Source: Cryomorphaceae bacterium BACL29 MAG-121220-bin8 (GTDB taxonomy: Bacteria > Bacteroidota > Bacteroidia > Flavobacteriales > Flavobacteriaceae). Taken from it: a stretch of DNA of 64,000 nucleotides. The DNA is taken from contig CAJIYP010000001.1 in assembly GCA_905181705.1 (NCBI GenBank), positions 428,501 through 492,500 of the forward strand, read 5' to 3'. Position numbers and translations under genes: made by a program. The first letter of the stretch is position 1, and every line of letters begins with the position of its first letter. This document shows positions 53,906 to 64,000 of this stretch, one piece after another. A model generated the notes under the pieces. That model did not search any database, had not been told where the DNA came from, and was given only the letters and a program-made list of their open reading frames with translations.

Positions 53906-55648
53906 TTACTTAGATTGCTTTAATAGAGTTTTAGAATAGTAACCATTTTTTTTAATTAATTCATGATGTGACCCATATTCTAATACTTTTCCATTGTTAA
54001 TTATTAAAATCTTATCACAGTTCTTAGCTGAAGAAATTCTGTGTGTAGCAATAATCAAGGTTATATTCTTACTGATATTATTGATATTTGATAAAATTTT
54101 CTCCTCAGTTTCTGTATCGACAGCAGATAAACTATCATCTAAAATTAATATTTTTGGTCTTTTAATTATTGCTCTTGCAATAGCTAGTCTTTGTTTTTGC
54201 CCTCCGGATAGGTTAACTCCTCTTTCTCCAAGCAACGTTTTAAAACCGTCTTTAAACATATCTATATCGCTTGATAGACATGCGTTTTTAGCAGCAATCT
54301 CAACTTCATTTAAAGATGCATTGTTTTTACCAAACTTTATATTTTTTTCAATAGATTCAGAAAATAGAAATGTAGACTGAGGCACATAGCCAATTGAATT
54401 TTTTAGTTCTTTAATATTAATGTTTTTGATATTTGTATTATCAATTAATATTTCCCCATTTATAGGATCATATATCCTACACAACAATTCAAGCAATGTA
54501 GTTTTACCTGAACCAATATCTCCCATTATTGCTAATGATTTTCCCTTTTTAACAGAGAAAGAAATATTTTTGCATGCATTTATTTGGGTTTCAGGATAAG
54601 TGAACTCAATATTTTTAAATTCAATTTTACCTTCAATTTTAATATTGTTTTTAGAACAATCAACTATGCTAGATTTAGTTTTAAGGAATTCATTAATTCT
54701 TTTTTGAGAGGCTTCTGCTTGCTGAATAATTGATGTTACCCATCCCACTGTAGCAACAGGCCAAGTTAACATATTAACATAAATAATGAATTCAGCCAAA
54801 ACCCCCAATTCAATTTCATTATTCATGTATTGTCTTCCTCCAATAAATACAACCAAAATATTACTGATTCCAATTAATAAAATCATTAATGGAAAAAACC
54901 ATGCTTGAATTTTAACTAATGACATGTTTTTTTCTCTACTAGTATTTGCTAGTTTATTTAACTCTTTATTAATATTATTTTCAACAGTATAGGTTTTGAT
55001 TATTTTAACACCGCTGAAAGATTCTTGAGTATAGGTTGTTAGTTTCGACAGGTATTCCTGAACTGTTTTACTTTTCAAATTGATAATAATACTTATTTTA
55101 TAAATTATAAAAGAAAGAATAGGAAGTGGTATTAATGTATACATTGTGAGTTTTGGAGCTACGCTAATCATGTAAGAGATTACAATTGTAAAAAGGGCAA
55201 ATGTATTTATTGTGTACATAATAGCAGGTCCAATATACATTCGTACTTTACTAACGTCTTCACTTATTCTGTTCATTAGATCTCCTGTTCGATTGTTCTT
55301 GTAAAAATCAAAACTAAGAGTTTGGTACTTTTTATATATTTCATTTTTCAAATCAAACTCTATATACCTTGATACGTTAATTAGCATCTGTCTCATTATG
55401 AAAGTGAAAATCCCCGCAATTATGGCAGATACCACAATCATCAAAATATTGGATAAAAGTTTTTTTTTAACAATAACTAGCTCAATATCAGATGAAAAAA
55501 GATAGTTTTCTATTAAAGTTATTGAATCTCCAATGAGATTTGGGGCAACTAATGCAAATATTCTAGCAATAATGGTAATAAAGATTCCTATTATTATTTT
55601 GAATTTGTACTTAAGAAGATACTTGTTTAAATGTTTTAATTCAACCAT
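53906..55648 (-). CDS. MsbA-like ABC exporter (fused membrane and ATPase domains)
   Basis: A 580-residue half-transporter that works as a homodimer. Six membrane helices (~15-310), then the ATPase: Walker A GDIGSGKT (~373-380), signature LSGGQKQR and Walker B LILDDSLSAVD. The closest functional types are lipid A/multidrug exporters, but the substrate is not readable. Divergent from nusB (117 nt); a minus-strand TATATTTG at 55671-55664 may be its -7 element. Confidence 0.9.
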   Translation of the reverse strand: MVELKHLNKYLLKYKFKIIIGIFITIIARIFALVAPNLIGDSITLIENYLFSSDIELVIVKKKLLSNILMIVVSAIIAGIFTFIMRQMLINVSRYIEFDLKNEIYKKYQTLSFDFYKNNRTGDLMNRISEDVSKVRMYIGPAIMYTINTFALFTIVISYMISVAPKLTMYTLIPLPILSFIIYKISIIINLKSKTVQEYLSKLTTYTQESFSGVKIIKTYTVENNINKELNKLANTSREKNMSLVKIQAWFFPLMILLIGISNILVVFIGGRQYMNNEIELGVLAEFIIYVNMLTWPVATVGWVTSIIQQAEASQKRINEFLKTKSSIVDCSKNNIKIEGKIEFKNIEFTYPETQINACKNISFSVKKGKSLAIMGDIGSGKTTLLELLCRIYDPINGEILIDNTNIKNINIKELKNSIGYVPQSTFLFSESIEKNIKFGKNNASLNEVEIAAKNACLSSDIDMFKDGFKTLLGERGVNLSGGQKQRLAIARAIIKRPKILILDDSLSAVDTETEEKILSNINNISKNITLIIATHRISSAKNCDKILIINNGKVLEYGSHHELIKKNGYYSKTLLKQSK

Positions 55649-55765
55649 TAATAATTAAAGCTTCAAATATACGTTAATGAGTATTTAAATCTTTGCAGAA
55701 TTCTAGGGATTTTTAAAAAAATAAAATTAATTTTACAAAATTAAATTTATTAAAGTTCTTTTAAA

Positions 55766-56707
55766 ATGTTAAATAGGCGCCAATTGAGGTTGAAGGTGAT
55801 GGAGGTTGTATATGCCTATGAAAAATCAATTGAAAAAGACATTGATTTTCAGCTAAATTATTTTTTAAACTCCAACAAAAAATTTTATCATTTATACATT
55901 ACTATCTTATCAATTTTTAGAAGTATTTATGTGCATTCGGTTCAATGTAATGACCAAAACTCAAAAAAGTTTTTAAAAGATGAAACAAATCTTTTCTACT
56001 TAAAATTTTCAAAAAATACATTTTTAAAAAAACTATCTTTTGATAAAGTTCTCGAAAATCAAATAGTCGAATTTAAAATAGATATTTTTGAAAAACATCC
56101 AGAATATTTGATTTCACTTTGGAAAAAAATTGAAGAAAGTAAATTGTTTTCTGACTATATTAACAATAAAGATCATTCATTTGAAAAAGACAAATTTTTC
56201 ACAGTCAATTTATTTAAAAAAATTATTGCTTTAGATGATAAGTTATATGAATTTTTTGAGGACACGGAAATATCTTGGATTAATGATTTGCCCTTGGTAA
56301 ATAGCTTGGTGTTAAATACTTTTAAAAAAATTCAAAAAAGATCAAGAAAATCCCCTCTTTTGATTAAGTTATATAAAAATGATGAAGATGCTGAGTTCGG
56401 TGTAAAATTAATTAAAGATATTATATTTAATAACGATATGTTGATGGTAGAAATTGACAAAGCAACATCAAATTGGGATAATGAAAGAATAGCACAAATA
56501 GATTTAATTCTATTGAAAATGTGTTTAACCGAATTTTTATTTTTCAATTCTATTCCAGTAAAGGTTTCCATTAATGAATATTTAGAGTTAGCAAAGGAAT
56601 ATTCAAGTCCAAAAAGCAACATTTTTATTAATGGTATAATGGATACTATTTCTAAACAACTTATTAAGAATGGTAGAATAAAAAAAAATAAAAGAGGTTT
56701 ACAATAA
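55766..56707 (+). CDS. nusB: Transcription antitermination protein NusB with long N-terminal extension
   Basis: rRNA antitermination factor. The C-terminal ~100 residues carry the NusB pattern (NWDNERIAQIDLILLKMCLTEFLFFNSIPVKVSINEYLELAKEYSS split here by conserved Asp/Glu, then FINGIMDTI). The protein is 313 residues, about twice the E. coli length. The N-terminal half starts NRRQLRLKVMEVVYAYE, which is the normal NusB start, so the extra material is an insertion between the halves. I have seen long NusB in Bacteroidota. First gene of a group with DUF1573, yajC, pyrD. Confidence 0.9.
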   Translation: MLNRRQLRLKVMEVVYAYEKSIEKDIDFQLNYFLNSNKKFYHLYITILSIFRSIYVHSVQCNDQNSKKFLKDETNLFYLKFSKNTFLKKLSFDKVLENQIVEFKIDIFEKHPEYLISLWKKIEESKLFSDYINNKDHSFEKDKFFTVNLFKKIIALDDKLYEFFEDTEISWINDLPLVNSLVLNTFKKIQKRSRKSPLLIKLYKNDEDAEFGVKLIKDIIFNNDMLMVEIDKATSNWDNERIAQIDLILLKMCLTEFLFFNSIPVKVSINEYLELAKEYSSPKSNIFINGIMDTISKQLIKNGRIKKNKRGLQ

Positions 56708-56740
56708 TTCACTAATTTTGAAAAATATAAATTTTAAATT

Positions 56741-57217
56741 ATGAACAACAAAAACATTAAAGTATCGATAGTGGCATTTGTAATTGCCTTTACAATTTCT
56801 TTTTCATTAACATCCTGTAATGCTGATCCTTCAAAAAAAATTAAATCTGAAAATGTAGAATCTTCTCAAAAAAGAGTTAATGCTGTTTTTGATTATCCTA
56901 CAATTGAATTCGACAAAACTAATCATGATTTTGGTGAGATAAGAGATGGTGATATAGTAGAAACTGTTTTTACTTTTACAAATTCTGGCAGTTCTGATTT
57001 AAAAATATTAAATGCTTCGGGAAGTTGTGGTTGTACCGTACCTGAATATCCAAAAGATACTCCAATTAAGCCAGGTGAATCTAGTGTTATTAAGGTAAAA
57101 TTTGATTCATCAAATAAGCCAGGTATGCAAAGAAAAACCGTTACACTAGTTACCAACACGTCTAAAGGAAAAGAGCTAATAAACATTAAAGCTTTTGTTT
57201 TACCAAAAAATAATTAA
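56741..57217 (+). CDS. DUF1573-family lipoprotein
   Basis: A 158-residue lipoprotein (lipobox SLTSC, Cys26). The rest is a single Ig-like DUF1573 domain: NHDFGEIRDGDIVETVFTFTNSG, ASGSCGCTVPEYPKDTPIKPGE and KVKFDSSNKPG. It is exported and may be a structural or chaperone-like surface protein. Lies between nusB and yajC, as in many flavobacteria. Confidence 0.88.
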   Translation: MNNKNIKVSIVAFVIAFTISFSLTSCNADPSKKIKSENVESSQKRVNAVFDYPTIEFDKTNHDFGEIRDGDIVETVFTFTNSGSSDLKILNASGSCGCTVPEYPKDTPIKPGESSVIKVKFDSSNKPGMQRKTVTLVTNTSKGKELINIKAFVLPKNN

Positions 57218-57218
57218 T

Positions 57219-57497
57219 ATGGATAATTCTTTCAATTCAATGCCATTAATTTTAATGTTAATAGGTTTTTTCTTTCTAATGATTTACCCCCAAATGAGAA
57301 AGCAAAAAAAAGAAAAAAAGTTTCTTTCTAATTTGAAAATTGGGACCAGGATTGTTACAAAAAGTGGCCTTCACGGTAAAATAGTTGAAATTAAAGATGG
57401 GAGTGAGTCATGTGTTATTGAAACTATGGCTGGCAAAATAAGATATGAAATATCTGCTATCTCTCTAGAAATGAGCAATAAATTAAATAAAAAATAG
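57219..57497 (+). CDS. yajC: Sec translocase accessory subunit YajC
   Basis: A 92-residue membrane protein accompanying SecDF. I chose ATG 57219 just after the DUF1573 stop; the longer frame starting at 57195 overlaps that gene and adds 8 unlikely residues. One hydrophobic helix (~8-24, PLILMLIGFFFLMIYPQMR), then KKEKKFLSNLKIGTRIVTKSGLHGKIVEI as in YajC. Confidence 0.9.
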   Translation: MDNSFNSMPLILMLIGFFFLMIYPQMRKQKKEKKFLSNLKIGTRIVTKSGLHGKIVEIKDGSESCVIETMAGKIRYEISAISLEMSNKLNKK

Positions 57498-57518
57498 TTG
57501 ATAATTATCAAAAGCTAG

Positions 57519-58553
57519 ATGTATAAAACGCTTTTAAAACCTATTCTTTTTTCAATTGATCCAGAAAAAGTTCATGATATAACTTTTTTTTTAATTGCTA
57601 TATTTTTTAAAATTCCACTTGTTAAGTTTTTTGTTTCAAAAATATTTAGTTCTCAAAATCATCTATTAGAAACCGAATTGTTTGGAATAAAATTTCCTAA
57701 TCCAGTAGGTTTAGCCGCTGGTTTTGATAAAAACGCTAAATTATATAAAGAGTTTTCATGTTTTGGTTTTGGTTTTATTGAAATAGGCACTGTAACTCCT
57801 ATCGCTCAAGAGGGTAATCCTAAAAAAAGATTGTTTAGATTAATAAAAGATGATGCTATTATTAATAGGATGGGTTTTAATAATGATGGGGTTGATAAGG
57901 TAGTTGAGAGGCTGAAGACCAATAAAAATATTATTGTAGGCGGAAACATTGGGAAAAATAAAATTACTGAAATTAGTAGCGCTGTTAATGATTATTTAAT
58001 TTGCTTTGAAAAACTATTCCCACACGTTCATTATTTTGCCATAAATGTAAGTTCTCCAAATACTGAAAATCTCAGAGATTTACAGCACAAAGAATCTTTA
58101 AAGTTCCTTTTACAAGCAATTCAAAAAAAAAATAATTCTTACCCATCACCAAAACCTGTCTTACTTAAAATTGCTCCAGATCTTTCAGAGAATGAGCTTA
58201 TGGATATTGTAGATGTAGTAGTAGAAACATCAATTGACGGGATTATTGCTACAAATACTACTACATCTAGAGAAGACTTAAGTTCATCTGAGGATTTAAT
58301 TAATGAAAAAGGTGGTTTAAGTGGAAAGCCACTTTCAAATAAATCTATTGATGTTATAAAGTTTTTACATGAAAAAAGCAAGGGAAGTATTCCTATTATT
58401 GGAGTGGGTGGGATAATGAATCCTAAAGATGCAATTGATAAAATAAAAGCTGGTGCATCACTAATTCAGCTATATTCAGGTTTTGTTTATGGAGGTCCAG
58501 CAATAGTTAAGCAAATAAATAATGCAATACTAGATTATAGATTAAATCAATAG
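57519..58553 (+). CDS. pyrD: Dihydroorotate dehydrogenase (quinone)
   Basis: Class-2 membrane-associated enzyme of pyrimidine synthesis, 344 residues. A hydrophobic N-terminal helix (~1-40) for membrane contact, then [13 protein letters not shown], the active-site region [25 protein letters not shown] and [11 protein letters not shown] for FMN. Follows yajC by 21 nt. Confidence 0.95.
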   Translation: MYKTLLKPILFSIDPEKVHDITFFLIAIFFKIPLVKFFVSKIFSSQNHLLETELFGIKFPNPVGLAAGFDKNAKLYKEFSCFGFGFIEIGTVTPIAQEGNPKKRLFRLIKDDAIINRMGFNNDGVDKVVERLKTNKNIIVGGNIGKNKITEISSAVNDYLICFEKLFPHVHYFAINVSSPNTENLRDLQHKESLKFLLQAIQKKNNSYPSPKPVLLKIAPDLSENELMDIVDVVVETSIDGIIATNTTTSREDLSSSEDLINEKGGLSGKPLSNKSIDVIKFLHEKSKGSIPIIGVGGIMNPKDAIDKIKAGASLIQLYSGFVYGGPAIVKQINNAILDYRLNQ

Positions 58554-58587
58554 TTGTTTTTTTTTATATTTATAATAAAACATCAAT

Positions 58588-60492
58588 TTGGAAAATATAG
58601 ATAATTACATAGCCAAATCTTCAAAAGATTATAATAATCTTTATAAAGAAAGTATAAAAAACCCTGAATCTTTTTGGGAAAAGATTGCTTCTACTTTTTC
58701 TTGGAAAAAGAAATGGAATAATGTATTGTCTTATGATTTTAATAAACCAGAATTTAAATGGTTTGAAGGAGGTAAACTTAATATAACTGAAAATTGTTTA
58801 GATAGACATCTAATTGAAAGAGCTGATCAAACTGCAATTTTATTCGAACCAAACAATCCAGAGGAAGAATCTAAAAAAATCTCTTATAAAGAATTACATC
58901 AAAAGGTTTGTGAGTTTTCTAATGTATTAAAAAACAACAAAGTAAAAAAAGGTGATAGAGTTTGTATTTACATGCCAATGGTTCCAGAGTTAACCGTGGC
59001 AGTTTTAGCATGTGCTAGAGTAGGTGCAGTGCATTCAGTTGTTTTTGCAGGTTTTTCAGCAACAGCTTTAGCTGCAAGAATTAATGATTCACAATGTAAA
59101 ATGTTAATTACAGCAGATGGAAGTTTTAGAGGAAATAAGACAATAGCTCTTAAAGAAATTGCCGATAAAGCACTTTTAGACTGTAAAACCATAGATACTA
59201 CTATTGTATTGAAAAGAACCGGTCAAAAAATATTGATGAATCCTAATGAAAAGTGGTGGCATGATGAAATATTGAAGGTTGATGATAGTTGTCCTGCAAC
59301 TGAAATGGACTCTGAAGACATGCTATTTATACTTTATACATCTGGATCTACTGGGAAACCAAAAGGAATGGTCCATTCATGTGGGGGATACATGATTTAT
59401 ACAGCTTATACTTTTTTAAATGTATTTCAATATAAACCTAATGATGTTTATTGGTGTACTGCCGACATTGGATGGATTACAGGTCATAGTTATATTGTTT
59501 ATGGACCATTATTGTGTGGAGCAACGTCTGTAATGTTTGAGGGAGTTCCATCTTACCCAAATTACGATAGGTTTTGGAATATCTGTGAAAAACATAAAAT
59601 TACACATTTTTATACAGCTCCAACTGCCATAAGAGCTTTAGCAAAACATCCATTAAGCTTTGTTCAAAATTCTAATTTATCTTCATTGAAAGTACTGGGT
59701 TCTGTTGGGGAGCCTATCAATGAGGAAGCATGGAACTGGTATAACGTTAACATTGGTAAAAAGAAATGTCCCATAGTAGATACTTGGTGGCAAACAGAAA
59801 CGGGTGGAATCATGTTGTCCTCATTAGCAGGAATTACTGATCAAAAACCAACCTTTGCTACTAAGCCAATGATTGGAATTCAACCAGTTCTTTTAGATTC
59901 TAGTGGAAATGAAATAAATGAAAAAAATAAGGATGGAATTTTAGCAATTAAATTTCCTTGGCCATCTATAGCTAGAACTATTTATGGTGATCACAATCGT
60001 TATAAAAATGTATATTTCTCAGCTTATCCTGGTTATTATTTTCCCGGAGATGGTGCTTTGATTGACAACGAAAATAATTATAGAATAACAGGAAGGGTTG
60101 ATGATGTAGTGATAGTTTCAGGACATAATTTAGGTACCGCTCCTATAGAAGACGCTATAAATCAACATCCCAATGTTGTTGAAAGCGCTGTTATTGGATA
60201 TCCTCATGAAATAAAAGGCAATGCTTTAAGAGCATTTGTAATACTTATGAAACCCGAAGATAACATACAAATCAAAGATGAGATAAAAGCCTTAGTTTCT
60301 AAAACCATTGGCCCCATAGCGAAGCCAGATATAATTCAAATTGTACCGGGATTACCAAAGACTAGAAGTGGTAAAATTATGAGAAGAATTCTAAGAAAAA
60401 TAGCTTCAGATGAAATCGATAATATTGGTGATGTATCTACTTTGTTAAACCCAGAAGTTGTAGATCAAATTATAAATGACTCTAATATTTAA
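58588..60492 (+). CDS. acs: Acetyl-coenzyme A synthetase
   Basis: Activates acetate to acetyl-CoA with ATP. 634 residues, starting at TTG 58588 (no ATG nearby keeps the conserved FWEKIA start). AMP-forming motifs: YTSGSTGKPKGMVH (~250-263), DTWWQTETGG, and the C-terminal lysine in LPKTRSGKIMRRILRK, the usual acetylation target. 34 nt after pyrD. Overlaps the M42 gene stop by 4 nt. Confidence 0.95.
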   Translation: MENIDNYIAKSSKDYNNLYKESIKNPESFWEKIASTFSWKKKWNNVLSYDFNKPEFKWFEGGKLNITENCLDRHLIERADQTAILFEPNNPEEESKKISYKELHQKVCEFSNVLKNNKVKKGDRVCIYMPMVPELTVAVLACARVGAVHSVVFAGFSATALAARINDSQCKMLITADGSFRGNKTIALKEIADKALLDCKTIDTTIVLKRTGQKILMNPNEKWWHDEILKVDDSCPATEMDSEDMLFILYTSGSTGKPKGMVHSCGGYMIYTAYTFLNVFQYKPNDVYWCTADIGWITGHSYIVYGPLLCGATSVMFEGVPSYPNYDRFWNICEKHKITHFYTAPTAIRALAKHPLSFVQNSNLSSLKVLGSVGEPINEEAWNWYNVNIGKKKCPIVDTWWQTETGGIMLSSLAGITDQKPTFATKPMIGIQPVLLDSSGNEINEKNKDGILAIKFPWPSIARTIYGDHNRYKNVYFSAYPGYYFPGDGALIDNENNYRITGRVDDVVIVSGHNLGTAPIEDAINQHPNVVESAVIGYPHEIKGNALRAFVILMKPEDNIQIKDEIKALVSKTIGPIAKPDIIQIVPGLPKTRSGKIMRRILRKIASDEIDNIGDVSTLLNPEVVDQIINDSNI

Positions 60493-61577
60493 TCAAAGTA
60501 GCTAAAATTTTCCCCCTCTTTTATTGTTAAAAGAGTTTCATAAATTAATTTAATTACGTTTTCAACATCAGTTTTGTTTACCATTTCCACTGTTGTATGC
60601 ATGTATCTTAGAGGAAGTGAAATTAATGCTGATGCAACTCCTCCATTACTGTAAGCAAAAGCGTCAGTATCAGTTCCTGTGCTTCTTGAAGACGCATGTC
60701 TTTGAAAAGGAATTTTGTTAGACTCAGCTGTTTCAATAATTCTTTCTCTTAATTTGTTTTGGATTGCAGGTGCGTAAGAAATTACTGGCCCGGCACCCAT
60801 TGTATTATCCCCTTGGGATTTTTTATTAATCATAGGCGTAGAAGTATCGTGACAAACATCTGTAACTATAGCAATATTAGGTTTGATTCTTTGAGTGATC
60901 ATTTCAGCTCCTCTTAATCCAATTTCTTCTTGAACTGAATTAGTAATATACAATCCAAAAGGTAATTTTTTCTTATTTTCATTCAATAGTCTAGCAACTT
61001 CTGCTATCATAAAACCACCTGCTCTATTGTCTATAGCTCTACAAACAAACTTATCTTTGTTTAGAATATGGAATTTGTCTGGATATGTTATCACGCAACC
61101 TACGTGAACTCCCATTTTTAAAACTTCTTTTTTATCTTTTGCTCCAATATCAATAAAAATAGTATCCATACTTGGTTGTTCTTCTTTTCCAGGTTTTCTA
61201 GTGTGAATTGCTGGCCATCCAAAAACTCCTTTTACTACTCCTTTTTTAGTATGAATATCTACCCATTTTGAAGGTGCAATTTGGTGATCACTTCCTCCAT
61301 TTCTTATCACATATATAAGGCCATTTTCAGTAATGTAATTTACATACCAAGATATTTCGTCAGAGTGTCCCTCTATAACTACCTTAAATTTAGCTTTTGG
61401 ATTGATAACACCAACAGCAGATCCATAAGTATCTGTTATGAATTCATCTACATATGGTTTTAGGTAATTCATCCATATTTTTTGTCCTTCCCATTCGTAA
61501 CCAGTAGGCGATGGATTGTTTAGGTATTTTTCTAAAAATTTAATAGATTTTTGATTCAGAATGTTTTTTGTAGCCAT
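60489..61577 (-). CDS. M42-family metalloaminopeptidase
   Basis: Cytosolic aminopeptidase, 362 residues, dodecameric in relatives. Metal ligands are found in EGHSDEIS (His/Asp), DNRAGG (bridging Asp), QEEIGLRGAE (catalytic Glu and ligand), TDVCHDTS (Asp) and YMHTTVEM (His). No signal peptide. Next to the SPRY-like and DUF4294 genes; in flavobacteria M42 and DUF4294 genes are often adjacent. Confidence 0.93.
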   Translation of the reverse strand: MATKNILNQKSIKFLEKYLNNPSPTGYEWEGQKIWMNYLKPYVDEFITDTYGSAVGVINPKAKFKVVIEGHSDEISWYVNYITENGLIYVIRNGGSDHQIAPSKWVDIHTKKGVVKGVFGWPAIHTRKPGKEEQPSMDTIFIDIGAKDKKEVLKMGVHVGCVITYPDKFHILNKDKFVCRAIDNRAGGFMIAEVARLLNENKKKLPFGLYITNSVQEEIGLRGAEMITQRIKPNIAIVTDVCHDTSTPMINKKSQGDNTMGAGPVISYAPAIQNKLRERIIETAESNKIPFQRHASSRSTGTDTDAFAYSNGGVASALISLPLRYMHTTVEMVNKTDVENVIKLIYETLLTIKEGENFSYFD

Positions 61578-61647
61578 TATAAATAATTTGAATGTAAAAC
61601 TACGTAAATACTTAAAAAAAAATAATATTAATATGTAAATTTGTTAA

Positions 61648-62268
61648 ATGAAGTTTTTATGTTTGATTTGTTTAATAATGTGTAATTATATTAACTCTCA
61701 AATTCTTCCTTCTTACCAAGCTACTCATTATAAAAAATCATCTGAGGCTGGTGGATATTGGGATCCTTCTGAAAAAGCTAGTTGCATAACTTTATCAAAT
61801 TCTAATTCTACTGCTTTTGAAGATAATTGTACAGGTGGATATGCAAACTGGCATACTGTTTATAATTCAGATGGGGTAAGTTCTGGAACTAAGGAATGGG
61901 AAATAACTGTTAATGCTTGGGATAATGATGGTACTAATAGTTTTGATGTGCTTATTGGGGTTTCAAGTGTAATGATATATGAGGATTCCCTTTTCTCTCA
62001 ACCTGCGGATTGTAATTCGCCAACTGGTTTTGCATATATTTTACAGAACGGAAAAAAAGTAAATGGGTGTACAGTAGAATATTATGGATCTTCTTACAAT
62101 GTAGGAGATGTTATAAAAATCTCCTTGAACATGAACAATAGAGAGCTTACTTTTTATAAAAATGGAATTAGTCAGGGAGTTGCATACACTGTAACATCTG
62201 CTAGCACATATTATTTAGCAGTTTCGTTTACAAATGGGTCTCAAGGAAAAGTAACTATTACAGGTTGA
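61648..62268 (+). CDS. Exported SPRY-like domain protein
   Basis: A 206-residue protein with signal peptide 1-17 (NYINSQ). The mature part resembles a SPRY (B30.2-like) beta-sandwich: KEWEITVNAW then FDVLIGVSS, a GFAYILQNGKKVNG segment, YNVGDVIKISLNMNNRELTFYKNGISQGVAY and YYLAVSFTNG. The NNRELTFYKNG pattern is the usual core of SPRY. Six cysteines may pair. SPRY domains are mostly eukaryotic protein-binding modules and unusual in bacteria; here it would be a secreted binding protein. A TAAATTTG at 61636-61643 sits only 5 nt from the ATG. Its stop overlaps the DUF4294 region. Confidence 0.72.
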   Translation: MKFLCLICLIMCNYINSQILPSYQATHYKKSSEAGGYWDPSEKASCITLSNSNSTAFEDNCTGGYANWHTVYNSDGVSSGTKEWEITVNAWDNDGTNSFDVLIGVSSVMIYEDSLFSQPADCNSPTGFAYILQNGKKVNGCTVEYYGSSYNVGDVIKISLNMNNRELTFYKNGISQGVAYTVTSASTYYLAVSFTNGSQGKVTITG

Positions 62269-62273
62269 TTCAT

Positions 62274-62891
62274 ATGAAATATTTTCTTTTGTTTTTAATG
62301 CTTTTTAATTTAACCCTTTCCTATTCTCAAGAAAAAAACTACAAAGATTTAGAGGTTCTTATAATGATAGAGGGCGATTCCATTGCAACTAAAGCTATAA
62401 ATTTAAGTGAAATCACCATGTATCCTGCACTCACATTTGACACTATGGAGGATAAGGTCAGGTATTACACAATAAAAAGAAAAACCTTAAAAGTTTATCC
62501 ATATGCCGTTCTTGCCTCAAAAAGACTTGAAGAATTAAACAAAAGGCTTCCATTAATTAAGAATAGATCTAAAAAAAAGAAGTATACAAAAATAGTAGAA
62601 CGTTTTATAGAAAAAGAGTTTTCAGTAGAGTTGAAGAAATTAACCAGAACAGAAGGTCAAATATTGATTAAGTTAGTTTATAGGGAAACAGGTGAGACTG
62701 TATATAAATTAATCAAAAAACTAAGAAATGGATTTAGAGCCTTCTCTTACAACTCATTAGCTAAACTTTTCGATATTTCTATAAAAAAAGAATACAATCC
62801 AGAGAATATTCCAGAAGATGCTATTATTGAGGATGTTTTAAAAAGAGCTTATGCGGATAAGTCTATAAAATTGTCTTTAAAAGACAAGTAA
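62274..62891 (+). CDS. DUF4294-family exported protein
   Basis: Signal peptide 1-18 (LTLSYSQ), then the DUF4294 pattern: KVRYYTIKRKTLKVYPYAVLASKRLEEL and KKLTRTEGQILIKLVYRETGETVY. Function unknown. ATG 62274 is preferred over a TTG three codons earlier. Starts 5 nt after the SPRY-like stop, probably cotranscribed. The last 20 residues are Lys-rich. Confidence 0.88.
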   Translation: MKYFLLFLMLFNLTLSYSQEKNYKDLEVLIMIEGDSIATKAINLSEITMYPALTFDTMEDKVRYYTIKRKTLKVYPYAVLASKRLEELNKRLPLIKNRSKKKKYTKIVERFIEKEFSVELKKLTRTEGQILIKLVYRETGETVYKLIKKLRNGFRAFSYNSLAKLFDISIKKEYNPENIPEDAIIEDVLKRAYADKSIKLSLKDK

Positions 62892-62968
62892 AACGGATTT
62901 TTTTTATATATATTATATGGGGGAAATCACTTCTAATTATAAATTAATGTATTTTTTATAATTAAAGT

Positions 62969-62998
62969 TTGTGGGATTCAAAAAGCAGTGTATATTTG
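62969..62998 (+). promoter_or_regulatory. rRNA operon promoter
   Basis: TTG at 62969-62971, exactly 19 nt spacer, TATATTTG at 62991-62998: the Bacteroidota promoter consensus. About 150 nt separate it from the 16S start, a normal leader length. Confidence 0.8.
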
Positions 62999-63150
62999 CA
63001 CTCGCATTACAAAAGTAGTAATCATTAAGTTCATTGAAAATATTGAGATAGACAGCGTAAAATTATGTTTACATAATTTATGAATTAAGTAAAACCATTT
63101 TGAGTTCAATTCCAAGTCAAATTTAAGTTGTTAAAATTATTTAAAGTTTT
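62999..63150 (+). other. rRNA operon leader
   Basis: Transcribed leader between the promoter and 16S. It contains GTTCATTGAAAATATTGAGA (63029-63048) and GACAGCGTAAA, which I recall as typical of flavobacterial rRNA leaders and which may hold the boxA-type antitermination site bound by NusB. Confidence 0.5.

Positions 63151-64000
<850 letters not shown>

Overview
The window is AT-rich, densely coded DNA that looks chromosomal, from a member of the Bacteroidota, most likely a marine member of the Flavobacteriaceae. The evidence is the first ~850 nt of a 16S rRNA gene at the right end with flavobacterial signatures, promoters of the Bacteroidota type (TTG, about 19-21 nt, TAnnTTTG), few recognisable Shine-Dalgarno sites, and lineage-typical genes: DUF3276, DUF2795, DUF4294, DUF6029, Omp28, SDR-type threonine dehydrogenase, and a DnaJ with half the usual zinc fingers. 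The genus cannot be fixed by eye. I saw no prophage, intact insertion sequence, CRISPR array or restriction system.

Layout. 0-8.6 kb: mainly exported proteins, including a PNGase F-like N-glycan amidase lipoprotein, a DUF1080 protein, a CotH-kinase-like protein, an alkaline phosphatase and a PHB-depolymerase-like esterase. 8.6-9.0 kb: tRNA-Arg(ACG), a bidirectional terminator and unexplained DNA. 9-15 kb: threonine-to-glycine enzymes (SDR threonine dehydrogenase and Kbl), then a cluster of exported proteins (DUF6029 barrel, TlpA-like, Omp28). 15-17 kb: a Na/Ca antiporter and a glutamine synthetase, each broken by a single-base frameshift. 17-21 kb: purM-prfA-pyrF-hydrolase. 21-25 kb: amidohydrolase, then the nitrogen-uptake operon torF-like/glnK/amtB. 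25-28 kb: crcB, a MazG-like protein, ilvE and a TIGR01777 epimerase. 28-32 kb: grpE-dnaJ, mscS and an NtrC-like response regulator. 32-43 kb: M28 peptidase, PAP2, LtaS-like protein, msrA, a glycosyltransferase, secA and lnt. 43-50 kb: pssA, lptB, tatC, kdsD, recQ, a cyclophilin-FKBP fusion and a thioredoxin-like protein. 50-51 kb: a sterol desaturase pseudogene with at least four frameshifts. 51-63 kb: M14 carboxypeptidase, a PUR-alpha-like protein, an MsbA-like ABC exporter, nusB-DUF1573-yajC-pyrD-acs, M42 peptidase, a secreted SPRY-like protein and DUF4294. 63 kb to the end: the rRNA promoter, leader and 16S gene.

Most of the content is housekeeping plus a secretome suited to degrading polymers and glycoproteins. 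The most interesting signals are: (1) a near-perfect sigma-54 (-24/-12) promoter in front of grpE-dnaJ, with an NtrC-type AAA+ protein about 2.5 kb downstream that has GAFTSA instead of GAFTGA and no DNA-binding domain; (2) four genes with frameshifts, one of them glutamine synthetase; (3) a secreted SPRY-like protein; (4) a cytosolic cyclophilin-FKBP fusion; (5) a PNGase F lipoprotein; (6) a RecQ that has lost all its zinc ligands.
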